A stretch of DNA of 64,000 bases from Enoplolaimus lenunculus (GCA_030248215.1 JASANG010000516.1:62001-126000), one strand, 5' to 3'. Shown: positions 15,701-27,000, numbered from the stretch's first letter. Numbers and translations: made by a program. The notes: generated by a model from the letters alone, not told the origin.

Positions 15701-16592
15701 ACGTTCAGCTCAAGACAATTCAGCAAACACTATTGTACGTGTTTAATTCCTGATATCAAATATATACATATATATAATAAAAAATGTGTCAAAAACAAAG
15801 TTTCCAATATTTAAATGATTATGAACAATTTGCCACAATACCGTAAAAATTCCCGTTCCTGCATCTTTGAATGCAGGAACAGGAAACGAATCTTTGCAGG
15901 AATTCCGGTTGAACCGATATATATAATCGTTTTTGAGAATCGACATATTGTACAAGCCAGTTGCCAACTTGAAGAAATACGTATTCACTGGCGGATCCAA
16001 AGAAGGATCCACCCTACCTAGGTTTTGTCCACTACTCCACTCCACGGTTATATTTCACGTAATCCCCCCACGAACAGCATAACCTATGATACGAATTCTA
16101 ATCATAAACATTTACCCAACGTACGGACCCGTTTCCGTTTCAAAACATCGCAATTTTAAAGTGCTACACTGCAGAAACAACCGAACACTTACCATCATTA
16201 ACACTGCTGCAATTCACTATCAATTCCATTGCGCTGTTATTCATCGCAGGCACATTATCTGCATCGGCCTTAGCCAAAAACACGTCACTACTTGATCCAG
16301 CTATTGCTTTATTGGTGTGTCGTCGATGTTCCCATAGCTGTTCATTTGGATTACTCCATTCACACGTATCCCTAGATATATTTAAAGATTTAAAGTCGTT
16401 CGTCATTTTCCAACTATCCATCAAAACGGCCATACTGACGCTGGGCTTCACGAGTTCGTCACCAATCACCTGAGCGTCCACTTTATTTTCTGACACAGGA
16501 ACTGAATTATTACCCACAGTAAGATCACCTTCTACTGTACTCATCGCTGCTGAAGTTGCATATACCGTCGCTGTGGTGTGTAACAATGACAT
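600..16592 (-). CDS. SAMD4: Smaug/SAMD4 translational repressor, whole visible gene (8 exons, 3' partial)
   Basis: Smaug proteins bind stem-loop Smaug recognition elements in mRNAs through a SAM domain and recruit repression and deadenylation factors in the cytoplasm (family knowledge). Exons are 16193-16592, 8613-9538, 7526-7637, 4810-6721, 3266-3735, 1721-1830, 1007-1093 and 600-713. They sum to 4131 bases, 1377 codons, with every phase matching. Domain order is Smaug similarity region 1 (about residues 134-175), similarity region 2 (about 412-490), a long Ser/Thr/Asn-rich linker, SAM (about 1274-1339) and the start of the PHAT helices (about 1330-1377). This order is diagnostic of Smaug. 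The visible protein is already longer than fly Smaug (about 1000 residues) or human SAMD4A (about 720) because of the linker exon. The C-terminus is off the left edge. Introns carry only repeats. Confidence 0.9.
1007..1093 (-). CDS. SAMD4: Smaug exon 7 (SAM domain, second half)
   Basis: An 87-bp phase-0 exon between acceptor TCTTATTTTAG and donor GAAAAG|GTATGT. It encodes [20 protein letters not shown] and then [19 protein letters not shown] is the nearly invariant second half of the Smaug RNA-binding surface; the Lys and Arg here contact the RNA backbone in characterised members. The intron between exons 6 and 7 carries a TATCCGG-type repeat element. Confidence 0.93.
1305..1700. repeat. Dispersed CCGG/ATATCCGG element inside the SAM intron
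   Basis: Contains repeated GATATCCGGTTC, AATATCCGGCAAAA, TCCGGTTCAGCAAAAATTT and GGTATCCGGTAATAT blocks. It belongs to the family described at 19050-19525. It lies in the intron between Smaug exons 6 and 7, so open frames here are spurious. Confidence 0.6.
1721..1830 (-). CDS. SAMD4: Smaug exon 6 (SAM domain, first half)
   Basis: Reads [20 protein letters not shown] and continues [17 protein letters not shown], the hallmark N-terminal half of the Smaug SAM domain. The LHKY helix provides part of the basic surface that grips the RNA loop (family knowledge). Acceptor TGTTTTAAG and donor TCACAA|GTGAGT, both on the minus strand. This exon is too short for a typical ORF scan; it was found by searching for the family motif at the expected phase. 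Confidence 0.93.
3266..3735 (-). CDS. SAMD4: Smaug exon 5 (linker up to the SAM domain)
   Basis: Acceptor TTTTCTTACTTTAG and donor AGAG|GTTAGT. It encodes 156 codons of Ser/Asn/Thr-rich linker and ends SESGSGMR. In SAMD4 proteins the same short SGM(R/K) leads directly into DVPSWLK of the SAM domain, which starts the next exon. The one-base overhang (G) plus AT makes that Asp. Confidence 0.88.
4810..6721 (-). CDS. SAMD4: Smaug exon 4 (637-codon low-complexity linker)
   Basis: Acceptor TATTGCTTTGCAG|GG and donor GATCCAA|GTAAGT. The first residues ([10 protein letters not shown]) finish the conserved helix of similarity region 2. The remainder is Ser/Thr/Asn/Ala/Pro-rich, with a poly-Thr run from a (GTT/GTA)n tract at about 6535-6580 and a PPPPP run near the end. 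No domain is visible. In other Smaug proteins the SSR2-SAM linker is much shorter, so this exon accounts for most of the extra length. Disorder is inferred from composition. Confidence 0.88.
7526..7637 (-). CDS. SAMD4: Smaug exon 3 (end of similarity region 2)
   Basis: A 112-bp exon between acceptor AATATTTTAG and donor TTCAAG|GTCTGT. It reads [20 protein letters not shown] followed by [17 protein letters not shown], equivalent to the helix pair after the LPLL motif in SAMD4 proteins (H..E.RqLLsy...HP....eeR..l..wL). It enters in phase 0 from exon 2 and leaves one base, which joins GG of the next exon. Confidence 0.88.
8613..9538 (-). CDS. SAMD4: Smaug exon 2 (Smaug similarity regions 1 and 2)
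   Basis: Acceptor TGCATTTCAG at 9539-9548 and donor CCGCAG|GTACGA at 8611-8612. The opening [20 protein letters not shown], followed by QAVALRVL, matches Smaug similarity region 1 (the pattern FxxQ...F..W...EQ.v.L..L). The closing [16 protein letters not shown]...[12 protein letters not shown] matches region 2. Between them is a low-complexity Ser/Thr/Gly/Ala stretch. A (TTA)n-type trinucleotide run at about 8747-8790 encodes poly-Asn. Reading on past the donor gives a stop at about 8494, but the conserved region 2 continues properly in the next exon, which favours this donor. Confidence 0.9.
8747..8790. repeat. Coding trinucleotide microsatellite (poly-Asn)
   Basis: Imperfect ATT/TTA runs on the plus strand, read as AAT/AAC codons in Smaug exon 2. 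The run gives about 7 consecutive Asn, then NTNNSNNNN. It is likely length-polymorphic. Confidence 0.8.
10646..10862. repeat. Dispersed CCGGATATCCGG-type element
   Basis: Repeated short palindromic words (CATCCGGTATCCG, TATACCGGCTACTGG, AACCGGAGCAGGATATCCGG) within Smaug intron 1. Similar short copies sit at 11283-11335 and 12533-12600. No coding content seen. Confidence 0.55.
15838..15920. repeat. CCGG element with internal inverted repeat
   Basis: Shows ATTCCCGTTCCTGCATCTTTG facing GAATGCAGGAACAGG, a near-perfect inverted repeat, followed by GCAGGAATTCCGGTTGAACC. It is a compact copy of the dispersed CCGGAATTCCGG family. Confidence 0.55.
16193..16592 (-). CDS. SAMD4: Smaug exon 1 (start codon, N-terminal tail)
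   Basis: Begins at ATG 16592 ([10 protein letters not shown]) and ends in a strong donor, GATG|GTAAGTG, leaving one base. That base completes the two leading bases of the 8613-9538 exon as Asp, so the phases agree. The 133 residues are polar and have no recognised domain, as is usual for this end of Smaug proteins. The frame stays open 5' of the ATG to a stop at 16662-16664, so an upstream splice acceptor near 16660 and a longer protein are possible. An Ig-like string (DAGFYVCG) in that upstream frame is probably chance. Joining to the next exon across a 6.6-kb intron is inferred from phase only, and another exon could lie between them. Confidence 0.65.
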
Positions 16593-16659
16593 GTAATTAT
16601 CGCAGTAAACGGGTGCCGTTACCCCGCACACGTAAAAGCCAGCGTCGCTTAAGTTGTCT

Positions 16660-19600
16660 AACTATGAATCATTGTTTTGTAAAACACAATTATAACCAAC
16701 ACTAATTGTTGTTGCTAGATGTGACAACGCTAAAAGCATTTTTGCAGATCGTTGACGTTTCGTACTCGTCAAATTATCCTCCGATAACAAAATCTTGCAG
16801 CATAAAAATTTCGAGTACACTAACGAACTGGTTATACTGTACACAACGGAACAGAGCAAAATCCAAGCTTCTGGCCAATATCACTGAACTATCGGTCAAC
16901 TAAACGTTTCACCGAACTGCGACAACAAAACTATCGTTCGTTTCGCTCGAACAAAGTTGACCTTGAGTTCGCTCACCAAAACTCAACTTTACCCAAAACT
17001 ACTACAGCGCTCGTCTTTTTTAACAGACATAACCAACAATTTGACCTCGAATCCAGCGCACAACAATATCAACTGCGCCAATACGCGTGCTTTACAATAC
17101 GTACCTACTAATATATTTAAACTTTTATCGAGCGACAAATATCTAACAAACAAGCTCTGTATTCCCAGTCTAACCCGTACCCAAAAGCGATATAGCAGTG
17201 AATGTATAATAACAAATCAAGTTCCCGGAAATTTAAATATAAATATGTTCTAACAAATTTTACGTAAAACACGACGAAATTGTCAGAATACCTCTGCCAG
17301 GCAGTTGCGTCACGTCGTACCAACTCAAAAACATCTGAGTATATTGGTTTCCGTTTGATTCGGCTAAATTCTATGAATCAAATCTAGCAATGTAAAGCGA
17401 ATGTTCGAAACAAAATAATACAGCTTATACGATCAATTTTAGATGCGACTGTAGATTTCAATATATCAATAGATGCACTCATGTTAAATATTGCAGTCAC
17501 TAATGAGCGTTTTATCGTCGCTCTTCTAAAATATATGCAACCAACCAATTTTCAACAACGAGTACAGAATTACTCTGTTAATAACTGAAGCTGATCTTTA
17601 TAGGATCAGTGGTTGCTGTTACTTCTACTATCAACTCCGTTCAACACGATAAGTTGTCGCTGTTTGTATCTGAACGCAAATAATAAAGTTTTTCGTGCGC
17701 AGAGATGTAATTTCAGGGGGAAAACGCAATTTTCGATATATAAATTTGATGCTAATAACGAGATGTTATTAAAAACCATGTACTTGAAATGGCGGACGCC
17801 ATCAGACAACGCGAAATGCAACCCATGACTTCCATCAGTTCAAAAACAAAAAGAGAACCCAACGTTTTCGTATACACAAACACAATTGTTGACGAAAAAA
17901 TATGTCGCGCCCCGGCAGACGCACTGATGGTGTATTACCGCACCAATTACACCTCACCAATTACACCTTTATATGGTTGGTCAAAAATATTATATACAAA
18001 CTATTACGTTACAATTCAGTACTCTATCAAAAACAGATACCAATTATATACCTATGCAATATTTCAAAAGTGTCTTTTTAATTTTTAAACGATATTTTCG
18101 ATTTTACTAAACTTTTTCAAAGCTTACGTGTCTAGTAAAGGATGATACTGAAATCTGACATGCTAAGAACATTTTCCAACTTTACACTTAAACATCTAAT
18201 TTCAGGTTGAAAACACTTCAACTCTGTACAGTTACAGGTATATAACCGTATTCAATTATGTCATTAAGGCCCGTACTCTTAAGCTCAATTGTATAAAGCA
18301 CAAATCATCAGTTGGTCATAGGTTTTGTACCTTTTGAATCAGTGAAGTAAATTTGATAACTTTAAACACACATTCTCTTTAGATCCTCTACAGCCTGATG
18401 ATAGGTGTTATACGTCATTTGAGAATATGGTCAAAGGTTGAAACCTGGCGTCAAAGCTCAGATTGCACTATATGATTATAATTTCACAATTTCCTTAACC
18501 AACCCTCTTTACAGAAATAAAAACGAGCGATGCGAGAATAAACCGTTCCACTATACCCCATACGAACAAAATTAGAAAATTTGTGCATTACAACAGCTGC
18601 ACTACTGTTTACACGATTCGGCTGCCAAATTTCCTATTAGCATCACTTTGCAATATTAATAACGAATTTAACTAAGAAAGATCTTCTGATCCAGCCCGAC
18701 AACGAATAATCAACCAATAAAGTTGTGATTAAACGCTAAATGATTTGAATACGCAAATTAGTTAATGCAGCTAAGAGATGCAACAGCCATGTGTAAATGT
18801 TTACAGAATAAATTAAGATCGCGGACACAACATCCATAATGGATTCTATAATATTATGTTTTACATCAAAATGCCTAAATCCCGCAAAACATTACAAATA
18901 AACCTCAGATTCGCACAACAATAGCTGCTTCTAGAAATTTCGAATATGGGACGCCACGAAATATATATTATATATCAGTGAAAAAGTTCGCGTGTACACT
19001 GCTAACTGGTAATATATACGTGTTACACTTATTCGAGAATGTGGGCACAGGATGCGACCGGAAATCCAAATGAATTCCAGTTCCGATTGCAGGTATAATC
19101 GGAACCTGAATCGTAAATTAATTTTTCATCGTTTCCAGCCAGGGTGCAACCGGAATTACAATTTACCGGAACCGGAACCGGAATTTGAAAATTTTACCGG
19201 AACCGGAAAGTGAAAAATGCATTTCACCAAAAATTTCATTTTAATCTTATTTTTTGCTCTATTATTTGTGAAATAACCTTAGTCGAACATAGATATTTAT
19301 TTTATTTGTTGTATTTTAGATTTTCGTTGTCGACTGAAGTGAAATCCACCATCAATGGCTTATATTCGGAATACAAGTGGCTTTCTAAAGAGATTCTTAA
19401 AGATTAGCAAAGTTAAAAAACGGCCAAATTATAACACCGGAATTTTTAAATCCGATAAAAATTTACCGGAACCGGAAGGTGAAAAAATGCCGGAACCGGA
19501 ACCGGAATTCCGGTTGCACCCTGTTTCCAGCCTGTATTATTGGGATTACCGAGAAATTTGCCTGTAGATTTGTTAACTTTAACCCGTGCTTCTGTCAGTT

Positions 19601-20958
19601 CTCAGCTCACACATCAACCCTAAATAAACTCAGTATTTAAAATACAAAGGCTCTAAAAACTTATACTTCTGATTCTGATTGCGGTATTATTCAGTTCCGC
19701 GTTTCACTCAGGTTTCGTCGTTTTACTAACTTTGGCATTCAGCGAATTTCCGCTCAGGTGGGAGTCACGTTTAAAAATCCACTCAGGTACGGAACATATC
19801 AGACCACCAGCGTATTGAGTTTGAATGTACTGGCAACCCAACGAGACCATTTGCTTCAATAAACTGGACACGATGTTAGCCGTTTTAGTTTTTCTACGTA
19901 AACTTACCCCTCTATTATCCCAGAAATTATTCGCTTGTGCATGTCACAGGCCAGAGTTCAAACACAAACACAAAGTTCATTTCGCGCCAACATTTAAATA
20001 TCCCATGTTCGCGCAACCGTTTCAAATCTATCCACATGACTATAAACACAAATTTAGTTTCGGTCCTATTAAAATTCTAAATTCCACGAATTTTTACTGA
20101 TATTTTTAAATTTTTTAAATTTTTAATATATTTTTAAACACTGAGAGCAATGTATACACCGAGGGCAATACACTATATACATCCGTTGTTCAGAAAAACA
20201 GCGAACTCAAATGGTTTTCCCATACAACGATTTTCAATAAATGTTTTTAAATACATTGCATACATACTCAATTCATTATTAGGTAAAGCTAACTTGAATG
20301 AAAAAATTTAAAGTAGCCACGAATTGAGCATATTTCATCCAGAATAAAAATAGAATTTTAATCTTGCACACATGTTGCATGAAATCGAATTTTAATCGAC
20401 GTTATAATTGCAAAACCTATGAGTGGCAAAAATGACATAGTTATTCAAGCAACACTGGTCTGAAATTTTGTTCGAACCTCTTTTAAATTTAATGTTAAAG
20501 TTCGGAAGTCTAAGAAACCTGACATTAGCTTTGATACAATAAGCGCCAAAAATTTTTTGAATTAATGAAGGCGTCTCAGTTCAAAATTATATGTACGTAT
20601 ATACGTATACTTCACTATAAATAATTCGATGTATATACATACTATACTTAAGTATATATGCGAACAAAATAGTCCACGTTTCTATTTTCAATTTATATGT
20701 TTCTAATCAAAACTTAGCAACCAACATTAAAACAAAGACCAAAGTATACCATTGCCGTTATATATTTGAAACTTCAGTTAAAGTTCTCAAACGTGGCCGC
20801 GCACCAGGGTCTGCCTGGCACGTTCTCAAGGCTTTGACAGGTTTAATTTTAGTTAGTTTCTCCTTACAGTAGGTAATGAGTTACGTTAAAAGGTAGATAC
20901 ACATGCTGTGTTTGCGTCAAATGTGGCATAAGTAAATAGCTTTCGTTCGGGTCATTAC
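16660..20958. other. Interval between the Smaug start and the SM-family exons
   Basis: No supported gene. Open frames of 65-100 codons exist on both strands (for example 16957-17253 plus, 17789-18088 plus, 19825-20100 plus), but none shows a family motif or a convincing pair of splice sites. The Smaug promoter and 5' untranslated region should fall in the first few hundred bases. CCGGAA elements occupy 19050-19525. The missing C-terminal exons of the SM-family gene would be expected here but were not recognised. Confidence 0.45.
19050..19525. repeat. CCGGAACCGG palindromic element (best-preserved copy)
   Basis: Opens with GCGACCGGAAATCCAAATG and contains AGGGTGCAACCGGAATTAC, several runs of ACCGGAACCGGAA separated by about 10-60 bases of AT-rich filler, and ends CCGGAATTCCGGTTGCACCC. 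The GGGTGCAACCGG start and CCGGTTGCACCC end are reverse complements, so the whole copy is an inverted-repeat unit. The same end word recurs in at least eight places in the window. Confidence 0.7.
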
Positions 20959-21024
20959 CTCTATCGAACAAAACAATTTCATTAATTTCTGAGCTAAAAC
21001 AAAATTTAGAACCATCAAGCCTAT
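20959..21024 (-). CDS. SM-family exon f (FDR motif)
   Basis: A 66-bp exon with a textbook acceptor (TTTTTCTTTTGCAG) and donor GATAGAG|GTAATG. It encodes RLDGSKFCFSSEINEIVLFD and R. The hydrophobic strand ending in (F/L)DR is a signature of SM proteins, normally followed by xxDxxTPL in the next exon. That exon was not recognised downstream. Confidence 0.52.
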
Positions 21025-24000
21025 CTGCAAAAGAAAAACATGTCAATGAAATGGAATCGCGAGTGGATCTTAAGATTAAGTGGAAATAGAAAATCGAAAT
21101 AGGATGCTCATGTTGAAGCTAATTTAATCCATTTTCAGGTAACCTCAGGAAAAATTCCTAATCAACCCGACGAGAAATTAAACCATTTGTGCCAGAACTG
21201 AAACTCAATTTCACTTCATTTAACTTGGCCGTTCCCGTTCCAGTTCCGGACTCTATATAGAATAAAAAATGCAGCAACAAACATGAAATTGTGTGACCGG
21301 CCAGAAGGTGCCGGACAAGTGGCCGCCGGACAAAAGGCCGCCTAGGCAAAAGGCCGTCCGGACAACAAAGCCGCCTTGACAAAAGGCCGGCCTTCTGTCC
21401 GGGAACCATGAATTTGTTAAAATGCACTGAAACTAATTTAAGGTAATATTTCAACACTTGCTCACCCATCTACATAACGACAAAGTTTGGCGTGACGTAA
21501 TTAATCATATCTAACCAAACACTACTAAACTATTTTTGGGGTACGTATACATGCCACAAATTTCATATCGTACAGTCAAACGGGTAGGTTAGACAAGAAG
21601 ACCAATAGGCATATTACATCTGGCAACTATCCAAACCGGCGGTCTTAAACACATATGTTTGGGTCGTATACCTAACTATACAGACATTAAATGTGTTGCA
21701 AAATATCCGTCGCTCAACAGTTTTTTATAGAAATGTTGCAATACGTTCGGCTAAAGTTGCATATATACACGTACCTATGACATAGTGACCTTCGAGACAG
21801 TGGTATAACCGAACATTCCCATATAACTCAAGCACACCAGTGGCAATCGCTTTCCTTGTATAGTAGTGCCTTTGATCATCACAACAAATCCGATCTAGTC
21901 GTATCACTCAATAAACCCGGAAGAAAAGGAGACACACTTTTGTGTCCCATTGTTAATACACACATACACCGAAAATAAAAGAAACACAAACAATTGTGTG
22001 TGTGCCACTGTATGCTGTGTTTATATCTTTGTTATCCTCATTTCCATATCCAGCACCGATTACCAACAGGACGAACGTCTCGTCTCAGTTGGTTCATCGA
22101 ACCTGTCCTATTATATCTCTGGCTGTCTGAGAGACACACCAGCCGGTGCCAGTCACCACCAGGTCGACTATAAAGGTGCGTATACACCTTGCCACACCTT
22201 TACACCTTTCAACCATACAATATCTCTCACTCGTGTGTGCCTGGCTACAACTCTCGCTAAAAGCATTAGTTATCCGCGTCAGGTTTGCTTTGTTCAAACT
22301 GCCCATCGAGCAAACAATTGATGATATAGTTAAAAAACAAAATAAAACGGATCGCGAGAAAATAAGGTGATTTAGGCTAGCCAAACCACAACATCACTTG
22401 TTCCTGTCTTTCTATAATATTGAATTCTAAGAAAACACTTATTTAAAATCTTGCGCTACATACTTTAAGCTTACGAATACCAACCAGTGTTCAATAGGAG
22501 CTAAATTTTGCTCGAAGAAAATGCATATGATTTAGACTTTTTACCCAGAATAGTCTAGAATTCAAACAGTTATCATTATCAATGCCAGATAACGGTTTAC
22601 TCCTCCTATCAAAGCGTATAAATCGATATTTAAAACAACAGCTTGCGAATAAATATGAGATTGCCAACATTTCACAAAAACACACGTGCCTATCGTTACA
22701 TCCACTGGCGGTTTGAGATGGCCCGCCTTAGCGGCCGAACCTGCACCAAAATATATATACCCAGCACAACCTGAATTTTTAGGTGTAAATTTGAGCGATA
22801 CCCAACACTAACTTGAAAAGCATATTTAAGGACAGTCTCCTATGAAAACATTCCTGGGACCGCCAGTGGTTACATCCTCTAATTTGAAAAGTTTGTACCT
22901 ATGTAAGAATAGTAACTATATATATATAGAACCAGGGTGCAACTAGAATTACAATTTACCGGAATTTGAAAAAATTACCGGAACGGGAACCGGAATTCCG
23001 GTTGCAGCCTGCATAGAATGGATCTAAGACAATCGTTTGAAAACGGAAAATTTCTAAAGGCAAATTTTGCAACAATCGATTCCAACTGTTTGACGTAACA
23101 AAAAAATTTTCGAGGAACCGCGATGCCTGCTCGTGTAATGCTTCCGATGAATTATTTATTTGACCCACGCCGTGTTTAAACAACCTGTCTGAACTAAATC
23201 AACGTGAGTGTACCAGATTATAGTATATTAATGCTAGCAAGTTATATATACATTTCCTAAAATAACTCGCTCAAACTAAAAATATATAGCACTTTTTACA
23301 TGAAAACAATCTTAGCAACCCAACAGAACAAAAACGATCTCAAGTCATCCAAACCCAAACCGCATAGATTCTCACAACAAGCATCTATATTTACCACAAT
23401 TGATCCCTTGGCAACCTGCTCTACCAAAAAATATTTTTCTTTCAAGTTTAACATATATACGTACAATATTCTATTTTAGTGTTAAATCAAAAAGTTTTTG
23501 CTAAATACCTATGTTTAGGGTATATAATATTCTTACTCGATGGTGATTTAAGCTGCAAGCCAGTGAAATGATACTTACTCTTCAGTACCGTCAAATCAAA
23601 TATTCTGCGGTTAGTATATATGTCGTAACCCAAGTCGTAATTTAGCCCAATTCCGGCTGAATTACGACTTGAGCTACGACATATACAACCATAAACGAAA
23701 CGCTACATTCTGCATGGTTAGATAAAGTGTATGTCAGGTATCCACGGGAATTCTTATTCCGGCTGGTATTCCTACAAAAATTGGTTCATGTTTCGGCATT
23801 GTAGAACAATAAAACCGGAATTTTTACAGTGTTGTGCTGAATCTTTTTAACATTAAAAAATTTGTAGTTGCTAAATTGGCAATACACGCTCAGATAATTT
23901 TAGAAAAATAAGTTAGAATAACATGCCAATTTTTTGAAATTTTGAATCAGAAAACTTTTCAATACCTAAAATACCGGAAAATCCCGGTGAAAAAATACCG

Positions 24001-27000
24001 GATTTATTACCGGAAACGGATAGTAAAAATAGCTAATCCCTTACCGGAACCGGAATTCCCGTTACACCTTGGTCATGATGGCACTGTTTTGTATAAATTG
24101 AAGTGCTAAACCACCTACGCAATCCTTTTAATCTTCAATGTATGTTTTTGAATGGTAAAACGTGCAAATCGCGTAAGGGTTTAAGTCTTCTCATAATGAT
24201 GTAATGTAGCATCCCATCTGTTCTTTAATACCGGAACATTTCAGAGAAAAAATACCGAGTACCGGAACCGGATAGTGAAAAACACCGGATTTCCCTACCG
24301 GAATTCCGGTTGCAGCCTGGTTGTTAGATTAAAATATTTGATAAGTGCTTTTGTAAGATGATTTAAACGAAGTAGAAATCGCGAAAAATACGACAAACAT
24401 ATGTTTTTATCTAGTTTACTAAAATCAAGACAGTAATTCGTTGTTGAACATTATTTTAAATTTCGGTTCTCCTATTCAGACAAAAAATTCAATTCCTGTT
24501 CCTGTTCCGGCAAAATCTAGCTCCTATTGGAACCTGAAATGCCAAAAATGTAGTTCATTTAATCACAGCATATATTAGCACAGTGACAACCGAATACAAG
24601 ATGTTACCATCTCCCACTATCCAGCGGCAAACTACCAGTAGCAAAGAAAGGAAATTTTCCATACAAGTTAAAATGGAAACAGGATAACTATGCTATATAT
24701 TTCTCCTTTCTGACCACACGTTCGTAGCATCCACTATCGCTAATATTAACGTATATATTATTATAATCAACCACACATTAGCATGCATTTTTTCTTTTAT
24801 TACCTGTCGTTTAATAGTACACAAATTGCACAGCAGATGGTACGACAATTCAAACAGTCTTCAGAACTAAATCACGAAATGTCTAACATTGGTGTAGTCA
24901 ACGAATCAATATAATCTCGCATTCGGTTAATATTTCCCCCTGTGTTCAAAACAATACAAACACACGAATTCTATTTTTAGCCATGCCGACTAAATTAAAA
25001 TTATCCGTCATGCGAAACAGATGTATTTGTATCTCTCTTTAGGCAACACTGGTACCATGGTCACCAAAGCCAATCAATTATTGTACGTACTAAATATATC
25101 TACTAAACCATGGTTCTGGCAAAATGCCAAAATATAACAAGTCACAACATTTTAAATACAACCAGTTTTTGTTAGTAAACAGGCCGACAGTTATATATTA
25201 CCTACTTCCTAGTTGCCATCTCAGAAAAAAACTTGTAACACAACTTGTTATCAGGGTTGCACCGGAGTTTCTTTACCGGCCAAAATTCACAAAAAAACTC
25301 GACAAGCAGCAAATATCAGCAAATATCATATTTCGTTATGGGTAATTAGTAGTAATTCGGTGATGTAATATCTTGGCAATTCATGTTTCTGTGCCTGCTT
25401 CTTGTGAAATATAGTCCATGTTAATAGAACCCTGTTGGGTATATTCAAAAGTATATATTTCACAAGAAATTTTAACTGTTCCAAATGAAGTACCTTTCTA
25501 CCGCCACTTATTCGTTTCCTACTCCAAACCGAAATAGGTATTACAATTTTCATAATCGACTTGCATTTTTGAGTATTGGCCCTCATAACAAATAGAACTA
25601 AACTGCCTAAACAAAACAGACTTCCTGGTATGTCCCTAAAAATACGGCGACGTATATATATTTGTCGTCTCATCTCACCGCTGAATAGCCTCTTGAAGTG
25701 ATGCAAACGAACCATATATGGTTAGTAAATATCTCCATTGATTAACAATAAACAATACAGACGAAAACCCTCATCGATGATTTATAGCAACTTAGTACAA
25801 ATCCAAACCAAGAAACGTATATATACGTACGTAATTAATATAAGCTGTCACAATGTTCAAATCTTAGACAGAACAAATTAATGCCAAAATTAATATCTTA
25901 TGACATTGACCTTCACCAAATAGGTATTGAAGCCGAAAAGCTTCAGAATCCTGGCTACTTTTTTGGCTTCAGTATCCAGGACACTGAAGCTTTTTTGCTT
26001 CAATGTCAGGGACACTAAAGCTTTTTGGCTTCAGTATCAGGGACACTAAAGTATCAGGGATACTACAGACCCAAAGCTTCAGTATGTTGGCTAATGACGT
26101 TTGTTTGGCTTCAGTGTCCTGGATACTAAACGTTTTTGGCGTCAACGTGTTTGATGTCGAGAGACTGCATCGTAGTGTGCTGGATAGTCGATACCTATAA
26201 ACGACTCCCAATGAGATGGATGCCCATGATTCCCCGATTATAGCACAACCGTTTAGTTTCTACCGTACGATTTCTGTACATAGCTCAGTAATGCATTATA
26301 GGATCAAATCTGTGGCCAAACAGCCATAGCTGTAGCCAAAGCCATACAAATCTCGTTACTCAGGTTTTAAATCCACTCATTAATCAATTTTACCATACTT
26401 CAATTACAGTCATACGTCTGCTAAACATGATTTTTAAAACGCTACAACCTTAAGCAAAAACATTAATAGTCGAAGCTAAAAAATAGTACGTATATATCGG
26501 AATAGCAAGCTACACACATCTAACATTAACACGCCGGAAGTTTGTCACAGTCGCGCTGCTACGCAAGGATGACAGATACGGTATTTCAAACCGAAACCCA
26601 ATCAAAGCCATATGATTAATAGTTTCAAAATTGAACCAAGAGTGTTCATCAAATCACCACTGTGCTTGCGCTGTCGCACTGCAATATTATTACTGAGCTA
26701 GCGAGCACCATTGCACGAGTGCAAGAGATAAACAGAATAGATAGATAGACAGATATATATATATATATTGAAAGAATGAAACAGATTCTGGCAGGCGAAC
26801 CAGTGACTACTACACTCGTCGAGTCAAAACATTAATGTAAATCAAGTTAAAAAGCTGAAATGTAACTTGCAGCGGAGCACAAGATATCGATAGTGTTACT
26901 TGAACCGTGAGAGAATTCAATACAATGGTTAAAACCTCCGAAAAACCTGTTGGCCTTATCGGTTACCCAGAGATGCAGGAGGGGTGTGGGGCCCCATGAG

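Larger units (their letters stand above)
9539..16192 (-). other. Smaug intron 1, repeat-filled
   Basis: A 6.6-kb interval between the start exon and exon 2. It contains CCGG-type elements (10646-10862, 11283-11335, 12533-12600, 15196-15245, 15838-15920), an (ATT)n microsatellite at 13333-13372, a TTAGGC-like tract at 14600-14655, and a fragment at about 11640-11740 resembling the foldback family of 34836-35404. I found no additional Smaug exon, but a short one could be hidden. Confidence 0.5.

Noticed and set aside
16593-16661. Ig-domain-like DAGFYVCG string upstream of the Smaug start
   Set aside because: Only one motif, no second cysteine or strand pattern, and it lies directly 5' of the Smaug ATG; probably untranslated sequence.
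23572-23597. 26-bp micro-exon with excellent splice sites on the minus strand
   Set aside because: Its only phase-compatible reading contains a stop.
24840-24903. Possible extra SM-family exon (DCLNCRTICCAICVLL) with good donor GACAG|GTAATA
   Set aside because: Its phase does not join the neighbouring proposed exons and the residues do not fit the family.
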